A stretch of 64,000 nucleotides of DNA, from NCBI RefSeq assembly GCF_029227915.1, contig NC_079887.1, positions 13,084,001 through 13,148,000 of the forward strand. Direction: 5' to 3'. This document shows positions 24,164-35,463 of the stretch, one piece after another. The notes under the pieces were generated by a model that saw only the letters and a list, made by a program, of their open reading frames with translations, did no database searches and had not been told where the DNA came from. The translations under genes and the position numbers were made by a program. Source of the stretch: Hydractinia symbiolongicarpus (Eukaryota > Cnidaria > Hydrozoa > Anthoathecata > Hydractiniidae). Numbering within the stretch: position 1 is the stretch's first letter; every line of letters starts with the position of its first letter.

Positions 24164-24530
24164 CTAGAAAAATAAAGGTTAAACAAGGATTAAGTACTTG
24201 TTTTATTTTTAATGAGAATCTAGATTCTATTTATTTCGTGGCCGAAATAATCAGCAAACGTTAAGAAAAACTTCAGAGTATAACCAGATTTGTTGAATAG
24301 CAACAGGACAAAATAAAATAAAGCAATTACCAAAAAATTAATGGTTATAGGTTCAACTGCCCAATTATGATTTGCCCACAGTTAACTATTTTTTCCTCTC
24401 GCTATTTTTTCTTCACAAGTTTTTCTAGAGTAACTAAATTGCTTTACAAAGTATGGCGTGATTTCAGTGCCGTATATTATTATTTGTTTGAGTTATCTTT
24501 TAATAGCTAACTTCATTTCCTGTACCTTAC

Positions 24531-24656
24531 ATCTATCTGCGCTTTACATACTAGCCAAAAGGACGGTGCGCCAATCCTTAATTCTACTTTGGCTTCCCCG
24601 TTATTGTACATTTCATGACGTTGAAATTTTCGGATAGCGAGAGTAAACATGGATTC
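24531..24656 (-). CDS. candidate internal exon, 42 codons
   Basis: Acceptor ACAAAAGTCAG and donor GAT|GTAAGG bound a frame open in phase 0. It reads ESMFTLAIRKFQRHEMYNNG then EAKVELRIGAPSFWLVC and ends KAQID. GC content is higher than in the flanks. No domain is recognised. It could belong to the gene ending at 23915 or be coincidental. Confidence 0.25.
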
Positions 24657-25746
24657 CTGACTTTTGTAAAATTTTATACTTTTCTAATTCTTAAGTTTGT
24701 TCGATGTTGAGAAAACTACGTGTCTAGCAATTTGTGGATACAGGGACTAAAATGTTTTTTTCTTATAAACTTGAAAAATCTTTTTTATCGCATTTTTACA
24801 TTGTTCAGAAAAAAACCAGAAGATTTAACTTAAACCTGAGGCGCTACTACTGTTTCTCATGTTCAACTGGGATATTTCTTTATTTTTTATTTTAATTTAT
24901 TTTTTAATGTTATTTACTTCAAGGTACAATATTTGCGAAATATTTTGGAAAAATCATAACAAATAAAAAACAAAAATTCTGTCTTGAAAGATACGTTTCC
25001 CAATGTTTTCATGTCCTTTTAGGGTAAAGCAGCAAATACATTTTTGCCCTGCCATTGTTCTTATTCTGTCCTTATTTTTCGGCTATCATTGTTTTTATTA
25101 AACAGATCTAATCAACAAAAGTTTGACGCAATGCGTATGCAATTATGTTTAGTTGACCATATCTATGCGAGCACTTTCAACAACGGTTTACTTTCCTGAT
25201 TTATTAAAATGAACTCTCTAGCGAAGTTCGCCATTTTGCAATTCAAAATGCGTAAACATTGGAAATGTTATGCAAGTAAGTTTACTTGACTATATCTATC
25301 CTAGCATTTTTATGATATGTAAAATACCCTACCTGCATCCCCGCTACTTTTCTGCGTGTTTTACCTGGGTCTAACTTATTCCCTGTACTTTCTTGTTCTG
25401 ACTTTTGGAATAGGGAAGTCCAGATGAATTTTCAGTCTTATCGAATAAGAAATAAACTGTGCAAGGCACAAGGTTGAAAATTGGTTGTTAACGCATTTGC
25501 TGTTTTCATAAAATCTCGCGCGTGAAAATGAACTGAGATATTTTGGGTTTTTCTATCGATAAAAAAGATAAAGTAGTGCATAGCGGAATACGACTACCAG
25601 GTACTAAAACTTAAAATAAATCGAGAATTCTCTTCGGTTGCACAATTGGTCAAAAAGAAAGTCTATCCGAAACATGATTAACAGAATACTGTAAATGTCA
25701 GAAACTAAAGTTAATTTTTAAATAAAGAGCTATTTTAATTATTTTT

Positions 25747-25902
25747 TCATTTTAATTTCTCTCTACTCATTTGACACATTATGTTAATCATCTTGGCTCG
25801 CTTTACCGCTTCCATCTTTATTCCATGCACAAACATTAGAAACATATTCGGTGAAGCCTCTGCTTCAACTTTTTGTTTTTTGGTGAAGATGCTTATCATT
25901 GC
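25747..25902 (-). CDS. candidate terminal exon, 51 codons
   Basis: Acceptor CTTTTACAG is followed by a frame that starts AMISIFTKKQKVEAEASPN and continues MFLMFVHGIKMEAVKRAKM to MSREKLK and TGA. The frame also remains open upstream to an ATG at 25929, giving a 60-aa alternative. The charged, helical composition looks coding. No family is recognised. Confidence 0.25.
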   Translation of the reverse strand, partial: AMISIFTKKQKVEAEASPNMFLMFVHGIKMEAVKRAKMINIMCQMSREKLK

Positions 25903-26492
25903 CTGTAAAAGTAAAGCTTGGCAAGACATTTTGGCTTTGTAATTGTCTAATTTATACTATTTCACTTACATTGTTTCCAACTACTGCTAAAGTTTTAGAA
26001 AAAAAGTCTTAACCTACAGTTTTTTATCATTTTAAGCAAGCCTTCAGAACGCAGGCAGATACATATGGATTTGGTTTACTAAGAAGCTGAGAATTTGCGC
26101 AGAAAATGTCGTCTTTATGAACAGCCCCTAAACGTAATGAATGTATTCATTTCGTCCCGGTTGTAGTACGCCCTTTTGTTACTTATGTTAACATTAAGAA
26201 CTCTCCGAACTTGTTTGTCAAACTCCATACAAAGCAGTGAGACGTAGGTCGTCAGCACAACATAACTTGACATAAGATTTAGTTGACAACATGTGTTATT
26301 GAAAGTAGTTGTGGATTACCATATCGGTCGAAACTTTTTCGGCGTAATTATTTCCCTAATTTTCGTCTTTTTACTAATTCCTTTTTACTGAAAACTTTTT
26401 GGACGAATGATAAGCCTCACATATTCAGTTATACACCACCATTTAAACCCTTAGCAACGATAGTTACGCATATTTTTCTTTTCTTTTTTGAA

Positions 26493-26966
26493 ATGCAGCT
26501 TAAAATTACTCTCTGTATTTTTGTAATTGTCAGTTATAGGTAATTAATGCATTGCCACAAAATCAGTTCTGCAAGTGTATATTACACAGATTGTGAATCA
26601 TTCTGTTGCACAACTGCGCTCTCTTTTGTTGATTTCTTTAATGAAACAAAGAAAAGGTAGGCTTGGGTAAGTTTAAAATAACTAGCAAACGTGCTGTAGA
26701 AAGCTGTTACCTGAAGTGTTCTCATTTTCGTCGGTTCTTCAGGCGTACTAATCAATGGGTCTTTAATGAATGAGAAATGCAAACCTAAAGGTTTAAAAGT
26801 TAAACATATGTGTAAAAGAGACATCCCAACGCCGGATGATATTGTCGACAGACAACTCTGTCTATGCGATTCAAGACAGTTGCACAATTATTTGGAACTA
26901 CAATCCTGTTTAAAAAAATTAATAAAAGATGTGCTTAATTTTAAAGATCATACACACAAGCAATGA
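26493..26966 (+). CDS. candidate small secreted protein, 2-3 exons
   Basis: An ATG at 26493 opens a signal-like MQLKITLCIFVIV and runs into a donor region (TTATAG|GTAATT at 26539/26540). A terminal exon starts after TTCTTCAG at 26743. It reads VLINGSLMNEKCKPKGLK, then CKRDIPTPDDIVDRQLCLC, LQSCLKKLIKD, and stops at 26966. A middle exon from about 26592 to 26656 (acceptor TATTACACAG, donor AAAAG|GTAGGC) keeps the terminal frame, but its join to the first exon is unresolved. Five cysteines and the signal stretch suggest a secreted protein. No family is recognised and exon structure is provisional. Confidence 0.35.
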
Positions 26967-27088
26967 TTTACGGCCTTTTCATATTAAACCTATGCACTTT
27001 AAACCTGTCGATGTTCACTTGCCAATGTTCACAATGAGCTATGTTCACAAAGAATAGGTTGGTAATAGGTAGTATGTCAACAACGGAC

Positions 27089-27268
27089 TTAGGACTGCGA
27101 TGAATTTAAGCATGGCCTATTCTCTCGATTTCCCAGACCTTCGTTGGCAGCCACCTTGTTCCATAATGCGTACAAGGCAGCAACAGTGACTAGCCCATTA
27201 TCAAGGTCCGTCACCAGCACTACCAAATATATAAGAAGAACTTTTACAGCATTTTGGCTGTGACACAT
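27089..27268 (-). CDS. 59-aa open frame with a hydrophobic N-terminus
   Basis: ATG at 27268, stop at 27089. It starts MCHSQNAVKVLLIYLVVLVT, then DLDNGLVTVAALYALWNKVA and ANEGLGNRENRPCLNSSQS. The third-position GC and amino-acid composition are unlike the surrounding noise. The N-terminus looks like a signal or membrane segment. It may equally be a fragment of a repeated element. No TATA box or polyadenylation signal is obvious. Confidence 0.3.
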   Translation of the reverse strand: MCHSQNAVKVLLIYLVVLVTDLDNGLVTVAALYALWNKVAANEGLGNRENRPCLNSSQS

Positions 27269-27269
27269 T

Positions 27270-28950
27270 TTTCCGACAGTGATGCTTTGCCAATTTGAGA
27301 AAGAATATCAGCAGAATTGTAGATTCTTAAATTCAGACTATAAAAGTAATTTTACCTTATATCTTGCAAAGTAGGACTTTCTCTTTCAATGCGTTACTTC
27401 TACGTATCTTATCCTCTAAACTTGAAGTAAACACACTGATTTATTACCAGGCTTTTATAAAAAAAAATAGAAACAAAACAGCATTATAATTTCTTAGTTA
27501 CCATAGCTAAATATATTGCACGTCATGATCAAACTTATTTTGTATTTTTTTTGTACAAAAGGACAATACCTTAAGCTGACAACACAGATTAGGGTTTTAA
27601 AACGAACTGTAGGTATTTTTAATCGGATTTCAAGGTGCATAGCAAACGTCATGTTGTTTTATGCGAAAACAAGAGGACTTTACAAGTTGCACTGGGAATT
27701 ACTATTTTGACAAGGTTGCTTCACAACGGAGACATCCATTTGATAAAGTTTATTATTTATGTATTTTATTTTTGATAAAGTAGATTATTGTAATGGCGTG
27801 ATATGGCTAGTCAAGTAACTAGGCAGGTTTTTAAAATTATTTTACAGCCCTCTCTCCCGTCTTTCTATCTCTTTCCTTCTCCCTCTTTTTTATTAACGGA
27901 CACCATGAAAGACAAATATCTCTGACTAGCGAGAGGAGAGGTTTTTCATTCATTAGGGAGAGACTCTAGGTGAAATCTACCAAAAAAACATCTTTAAAAA
28001 CCCTACAAGAATTTTATTATAGTATATCCCAAATACTATTCTTTTTCAATTAACGGGCACCAGCAAGAATAAGTGAAAATGTGCGTAATGTCTTTTTAGC
28101 AGATATGTAAAATGGCGATCTCATGTTAGAAAATATTTACTGGTGAAAAAAAATTGGAAATTGGAAAAGAAATTTAAATTTGACAGGTTGGACCTTAAGA
28201 AATGTCCATAACACCATACGAAAGAATGATCATTTTATATATACTGTCTTATATTTTAGATATGTGTCAAGTCAAAATCTTGATTGCTGGCAGCAAAGCC
28301 AAAATACTGTTTCTCTGATGTGTTTGAAACAGCTTGTTTTTAACATGTAGGCAAAAGGAATGAAGATTTTTTAAAATGCAAGGATTAAAAGAGATAATTG
28401 GCGAGTTAATCCTACTAACTGTTCATTACATTACGATGACAACCCTAAATTATGCTTTTGAAATGCAGGAAAAAGTTAAGTTAAAAATATTTTATGTAAA
28501 AGCTTTGCTAAAAAAATAATTGATCAAAAATAAGTATAAAATAATGGCAAATGCTAAAAAAGAACAGAAATATTTATTTATAATCCCTGCATTAGATGAT
28601 AATTGTATTTAATTGTTGTTTTTATTTAGCTGAAGAGGATTTCATTCATTCTCGTCAGAGTAGAAGTAGTAAATACTTAAGTATTTTTGTCCACGAGACG
28701 ATTACCTTTTGCCTTTGCTGCATAGAAATACTTATAAGGTATTAATGGAGAATGCTGCCAACAAATACCATGACGAACCCAATTGCATCTCACCACTTTA
28801 GAAACAACAGTAATTGCAATAGGGTGAGCTAATCTCTATTCTCCTGGAACTACTTCATATGATGATGCAAAAGTTGTTAAATGGAAGGCTGAGACGATTT
28901 TAAATATATTTGGCTTATCAGGCATGTACAGTTGCTTCAACGAAGGTTGT
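27270..28950. other. non-coding stretch
   Basis: Nothing recognised except a polypyrimidine tract near 27847-27892 and one unremarkable 64-aa frame. Confidence 0.45.
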
Positions 28951-29240
28951 GGCGCCGTAGCTTAGTGGTTATAACACTAGCAGTTTGTGTGGGAGAACGG
29001 GGTTCAATTCCCCTTGGCGCGGCGATTTAATATGGGCGGATGAATGTTACTATAACCCCGAGTCAACCGAAACAGTGTAAGGGAAATTAAGGTGTATGGA
29101 CCTTTCGATGTTGCACGAAGTTGTCTGGTAGAGCGGGGGCCCTAATTGGGTCTGCGTAGCTTAAAATGACCGTTAAATACTCCAGAACTCCCCATCTAAC
29201 CCATGGCTCCTCCTGAAAATAATAGACAGGGTATATATAT
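28951..29240 (+). mobile_element. tRNA-derived SINE, copy 1
   Basis: The first 70 bases are tRNA-like: GGCGCCGTAGCTTAGTGGTT (A box) and GGGGTTCAATTCCCC (B box with a perfect T stem). The acceptor stem does not pair well, so it is not a working tRNA gene. A body with 'gagtcaaccgaaacagtgta' and 'agggaaatta' follows, and the element ends in a TA-rich run near 29235. The body matches copy 2 at 45779. Confidence 0.75.
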
Positions 29241-32200
29241 CTCTTGATACTTGTAATATATGATATTTAAATATATATCTAAAAATGCACTTTTAAAAAA
29301 AGCATAATAATTAAAAAAAATTGTATTTTGTCCTTTTTTAAGCTTTGTGTAGAAAAATTATATATAAAATAAAGGTCGAGTAAACGCATTTCTAAACTGC
29401 GATTTGTCAGGAAACTACAAAACTAGCCGTGATTCAAAAACATGACGTTTAAAATAGTCTAGTTTAATTTTATTGAGGTTTCTATTGGTTATAACTAAGT
29501 GAATAAACGCTATATGTTGTCTCACATGATCAGCAAAATATATCGACTTTCTTCCAACTTAGGTGAGATTACTTCCATAAGCGTTCATGTCGATATATTT
29601 GTCCGCAGTCTAAAAAGACGCTGGATATCCTGCAACAAAATTGAAACAAAAAATGATGGTCAATTTTTTTCTTTCCGTGAGCTTTCTGTGAGACGGTGAA
29701 GATACTTTCAGATAAACTCTGGTTTCTCGCGTTCCAAATATCTGCAAATAGGAAACTGGATTACACTACTCAAACATTGCACACATTTTTTAGACTCTAT
29801 CTGACGTATTTCAATCATGAGAATTGCTCTTAATGCTTTTCGCACATTTTATTGCATATTCTGCCAAAAATCGCTTAACAGTGTCCCTGAAAATCAGAAA
29901 CTCAGAAACTATAACAATAGTGGAAATACTTTTGACTCAATTTCATCAAATAAGTCAAAAAAAACATGTCATACTAAAATTCAAGTCTTTATTTTAATTT
30001 CCACCCAAGTTATAGATTTTATTTTTAGCAAAAGTATGTTTTTAAACAAGTATTTTTTACTCTGTCCTTCTCTTCACTCCCTTACTTTTTTCACTGAATT
30101 CGGAACGCCACAAAAAAACTTTTTTCACAAACTGAACTATAAATCTACCTAACAACCAACCGTCCCAGTAGGGCCTTAAGGTTCGGCAAAAAAAATTTCT
30201 ATTCAGGAAGTACCTAACTAGATAAACTATTACTTTAAGGGTAGATACTTTCGCGTGTTAAAAAAAAACGTAAAATGTATGGAAAAAACTTTTGCCTCCC
30301 GCGGTTTTTAAATCAACTTTCGCGAATGAGGAAATAATAAGATTTTTTTAAATTCCTATATTAGAAATAATCAGTTTTGCTATCTTTTCTCCATGTTCAC
30401 CAATTTACCGCCGAATTTTGCTACCACATAACAATTCCAATTCTTCTACAGTCACATCACATATGGTTAGAAGATGATTATTATTATCCATTTACTTGTC
30501 ATCCTCAACAAACATTGGGTCGATGCCACGGAAAGTATCGGTGGACGAATGGCATCTTCTCTAAGCCTAATAGCACCAAAGAAGGAAACTGATTTTTTAT
30601 AGCAACGAACTTTAGGTAGAAGCCTTTAGCATGAAAAACTTTCGCGTTTTTTAAATTGGCTATGATTTCGCGTAAAAAAACTTTTTCGTTTTGCTGTTTT
30701 GAAATTTCGAGAGGCAAAAGCCCACTCGAACAAGGACCAAAATGGCGAAGAGCGCAAAAGTTTTCGCGAAAGTTTCCACCCGCAAAAGTTTCTGCCCTTG
30801 AAATATCAAAGTGTTACGTAACCCGCTAACAAGTCCCGCTATAGTTTGTCGCATAATTTAACATATTACGTATGACGTGTTTGCATAATCAGGTCATATA
30901 TTAGCTCAACAATAACAGGATATTTTTCTCCATCCTCTCATATCAAACAGACAAAAAAACCTGGAGACGAGAGTGGTTATTAGCGGGACTACGACTTGTC
31001 GCTGTAATGGAAACTAAAAAGCAATGATGTTTTTGAGCTCGTAGCTAGCGACGAGAAGATCACGAGGAATATTAAACGTTTTTTATGTTGTCCCTTGTTT
31101 TTTTTAAAGTTTAGAGGAACAAAGGAAGTTTAGTTTCACTTCTTTCCTGAAGTTCTGATGCTATCATTATTAGCAGTACTTTGCGCGAATCATAAAAGCT
31201 GCCTTACACGACAACGAACAATTGTTGAGGTAGTAACTATTATTTCAGCGCATACAGTTTCTGATGTATGAAGTAATTAAAAGTCAAGGCGGTTCTAACG
31301 TGTTGTGAAGACTATACTGTGATAACAAACCTTTAAATTTTTTATTCGTACATAATTTTATCTAATATCCTTCACTTTTTCTTTTTTGTATTTTTATAGC
31401 ATCTCCTTTGCAAGACCCTCATTGATAGCAGTACCAATAGGTACACATTTGTTCGATTTTCTGTTCCGTATATTTAAAATTCCGACTACACTTTGCATGT
31501 CTGTTTGTTCTTAAACAAAGTTCTTAACAAATTACATCCCAGATTTACGCTATTTGATATGCGTGCGAGCGCAAAGGAAGTACCTAGCCAAATATCAGAA
31601 ACGGAAAAGGAAGTCATGTGAGCGAGACTGTGATACTTATGTTTACTTCTTATTTAAATCAAGTTTCACTTGAGAGCTATGTAGCAGTAGAAGCAACTGA
31701 AAGTTTGTTCTCGGTTGTTTTCACACTAAAAGCAACTGCCGTGCAGAGCTTTTTGTAACTTAAGTTACTTACGCGTCAAAAATTAATTGATTAAGAAATT
31801 TATTTTATCACCTTTTATACCTTCGAAATAAAAGTAAAAACAAAATTTTAAAAGTTTTTAAAAGTAGAATTTAAACTAGGTGTTTTCTTAATAACGAAAT
31901 AACATTTCTGTAGGCGTGTAATTACATGTGCATCTAAAATTCTACTAATAACATGGAACAATATCTTTTTCTATCAACTATGATCTAACATAGAGTGTTC
32001 AAGAAACATTTCCTCACATCTAAATGTATGCTTAAACTGGACATCATAAAATACAATTAAACTGTAAAAAAACCCCAAAAAATTGTAAAAAGCCGTTTTT
32101 CTTGGAGTACACGAAAATAGTAAACGTCAGCAAAAATTATTGACGTCAGAATTAATTTTCAGTTGTCAAAACTATTTTTCTTAGTTACTATGCCAAATCT

Positions 32201-33640
32201 ATTGTCATAGCGTTTGTCCTTCTTTTAATTTTAAAAACCATTAGTATAATCATCCCCCTTATACGAGACTAGATATACCCCATTTTATAAAATAGGGTTA
32301 AGTAAAGAGATAGTTACATTTGTAAGAAGTTATAGAGATAGAAAGCGCCTCATGTAAACCGTACGCCGCATTTCAATCTTACAATTCTCTTTAGCATTCA
32401 ATGTCATACTTATTGCTGTGCCTTGCTTAATGACAGGTTTGTGGACGAAATACAAATGAATTCGTTTCACACACAGTGCCTTTAAGGATGTCATTAAGAT
32501 AAAAATGACGTAAATGGAAATATAAAGACCCTTTTTCGAAATACTGATGCTCATCTCTATAATAGCCGTTGTCTGTCGGACCCCCGCTGAGATAGAAAAT
32601 CATGCTACGGAATTCTGAATATCAAAAGCGATAGATTGTTATCCCCTTTGTTACGACAGGTAAATATAAAGAACGGGCTGTTCAAAAGGTTTACCGATAT
32701 TCCTTTGATCTTTCCGCGGATTTTTAGAAACCAGGGGGTTGTTTAATTGGAAATCTTATGATTTATTAAAATAAATTACAAAATTTAATTTATTTCCTTA
32801 CATAATTTAATTAATTTAATTGATAAACCTCTAGTTTGAAAAAAAATAAGTGATTAAAATGAATTCATTATTTAAATGCGCCATTTTAAATAATATTTTA
32901 CCCCCATGACCTTAATCGCCGATTCCGCCCAGGAGCCACAGAAAACAAATAGGATGGTTTTACTTACAGTTTAACTGACTTTGTTTTGACCGCTCGCACG
33001 TGTATACCAATCAAAACGCCTGATTCTTTGAAAAACCAATCAAGACTTTCGCGGCCTAGACATGCCAACGAAGAAACATGATGGCCATTTTAGTTTTTAA
33101 AAAGTAATGGTGGTCAGTGTTGTTTCTAAGTCTGTTTCACCTTTTTGTCTTCTATAAGCTTTTTATATTTGTAATATTTGTTTTTTTTATGTTCTAAAAT
33201 GTTAAGATAAATATACTGTCACGTTTTTTAGCTACGTGCAGATCTTAAACGCACCAGTTTTAGGATTTTTGGCTAGGAACGAATATTTTGAAGGCTACTT
33301 ACTTTTTACTAATTTTGTTTGGTATACGAGTTTTTCTCCAACCCAACATTTATTTTTATGGCGAGGATATAGCCATTTAGCTATCTTATATATTTACCTA
33401 AAAAGTGATAGTATAAAAATTCAGTAGTTTGGCTATCAATATCGCGCTATTCTCAGCAATAAATCTTACGCTAAATGCAGTTTAGCTAGGTAGCTATACA
33501 TCTTTAATTATTTTCTTAAAAAATTTTTTGCAAATAAAATGGCTAAGCAATTGCTTTAGCTGGAGGGGTAACGACAGGCTGTTTCCTGTTTTGTCATATA
33601 AACCGAAGTTGTGATAAAAATTTTTTGGAGAAGGGTACTG
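29241..33640. other. non-coding stretch with TTCGCG-rich debris
   Basis: No convincing gene. About 30240-30850 is studded with TTTCGCG / CGCGAAA words, a pattern also seen near 52140-52510, 57240-57320 and 60190-60430. It probably represents old copies of one fold-back repeat family. Open frames here (29817-30152, 30377-30592) show no recognisable domain. Confidence 0.4.
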
Positions 33641-34182
33641 TTCAAGTCTGTTTAACTGTAATAAGCGGTCAGCTCAGTGTTAACGATAGCCAGTTTTTTG
33701 GAAAAGGCTGTTACGCCTATGCGGGTCAGCCTACTGTGACAATTAATTTTTAAACTTTCTTGGGAATTACGCCTGTACGAATGTCCAACAATGTTTACCT
33801 GGACTAACCGCTTAGCCCTGTGCAAGAAGCGAAGGACTGTTTCTTGTGTTTTCATTTAAAGAGAGTCTGCAAGAAAGTTTGTTTTAAAAGGGTATTATCC
33901 CTATACACCTGTGTAACACCATTTAACTGTACTAAGCGCTCAGTGCGGTGTCACGATTAATTTTTTAACTTTTACAAAACCTTCTTCCGCAAAATAAAAT
34001 AATATTGACCGATTGTTTTTGCTATGACGGAGTCACAACGGTTGCGGGAAAGTTATTTTTTGAAAAATATGTTACAGTCGCAACACTATAATGGTATGTG
34101 CGCATTACTTGATTTACGACATACTGCATACCTGTACTAAAGCGCTCCACCTGACTGATTCGACGCCGGGTTTCCCGGCTAG
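33640..34182 (+). repeat. diverged direct repeats next to Helitron-like copy A
   Basis: Segments such as 'gtttaactgtaataagcggt', 'atttaactgtactaagcgct' and 'cctgtactaaagcgctcca' are related and recur at about 33650, 33920 and 34130. The last also occurs inverted at 20947-20990. Just before 34183 the hairpin CCGGGTTTCCCGG is followed by CTAG, itself Helitron-end-like. Confidence 0.5.
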
Positions 34183-34299
34183 TCTATATTATAATACCCG
34201 TATACGTCTGTCACGCAAAATGGTACCGAAAGTAGCGAGACGCACGCTATGCGGTTTAAAAAGAAAGGGCAAACCCAAGGATTTTTCACGGGACACTAG
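34183..34299 (+). mobile_element. Helitron-like mini-element, copy A
   Basis: Starts TCTATATTATAATACCCG, has the shared GTCACGCAAAATGGTA and GCGAGACGCACGC blocks, and ends GGGACACTAG followed by T. It lacks the (CTGT)n expansion and has a weakened terminal hairpin. Confidence 0.65.
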
Positions 34300-35460
34300 T
34301 GTTATTAAATTTGCTGCACCTACATAGAATACTACATTTAAGGTAGTTTTCCAAGAAAAACTTAGCAAATTTCTAGAGTTGTATTTTATCTATCTATTAT
34401 TATTAGACACTAAGTTTATTTTAGCCGACAAGTAGTGCTTATGATAAATTACGGTTTAATTGCGCATCAGGCATTTTTTAGCAAGGAAGCTTGAAAAAAA
34501 TGCAAACGCCCATAGCAAAACATTTGTAACGACTTTAAATAGCTTTTCAACCACCTTACATGTTTTAAACGCGTCTTAATCTATACATGGCAATCCAAGT
34601 TTAGCCACGAAAATTCTATGCTCGGTAATTCTGAATTAAATTACTTCATAAACAACTGCAAAGTTGATTACACGTAGCGTCCTAAAATGCAAGCTCTCCA
34701 GTTTTTCCAACCAGTAAGATTAACCGATTTGAAGACCAAGTCTTGCCTTTGAGTTGTTCTGCGGGGAAAATAGCATTTTCACCCTGTTTTAGCCTCGTTC
34801 TCATCTTGGCACGTTATACTTTACTGTCCAAAGCTTTGTTTCACAATCTTAACACGCTGAGGCAGGAGATTTTTTTTAATTTTCTTTTAAGATCTTGAGG
34901 CTCCTTTTCTTATAAAAAAACCCGTATATTTTTAATTATTACTTTTTTAATTATCCTCATTATTAAAGGTCAGTTTTTCCATTACATATTTCTACCTGAA
35001 TTTACAGATTTTTCAAGGACTGCTATTATTTTTATTCAAATTTCCCAAGTTTCTTCACCTGCTGGCCATCTTGTATGTTCTAACTTGATAGAAAATTTGC
35101 TTCAGAATGAAAACAGAACTTTTTATAAAGGATTCTTGTAGTACTGATCAATACCGTCAAATACCGTCCTCAATAACGGGAGGAGTCACACCTTTTTGTA
35201 CCAGAAAGTTCGCATCGAATAAACCAGGTAAAATAAAAACAATGTCAATACAGAAAGCTTGTTAAAAAAATCTACAAAAATTTAAAAAGATTTTGTTACA
35301 CATAGTAAAAATCCAGCACGTCACCTGTTCCGTGTTTGTTTATTCAAGAGGTATGTTAACCCACGTAGTAAGTCCAGTCACGTGAAAGCTTATAAAAACT
35401 CTATTAGCTATTGCACATGTCTCGAGATTATCTTTCGAGTCATGCGGTCTTTAGATAGTA
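34300..35460. other. non-coding stretch downstream of the coiled-coil gene
   Basis: No gene or repeat is recognised. It is the intergenic or 3' region of the minus-strand gene that ends at 35464; ATTAAA just after that stop could serve as a polyadenylation signal. Confidence 0.4.
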
Positions 35461-35463
35461 ATT

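Noticed and set aside
26582-26887. 101-aa minus-strand open frame
   Set aside because: It overlaps the plus-strand candidate exon that has a splice acceptor and cysteine-rich composition; the minus frame shows no domain.
28951-29020. A functional tRNA gene
   Set aside because: A and B boxes and T arm are good, but the acceptor stem does not pair and the sequence continues into a SINE body shared with 45779.
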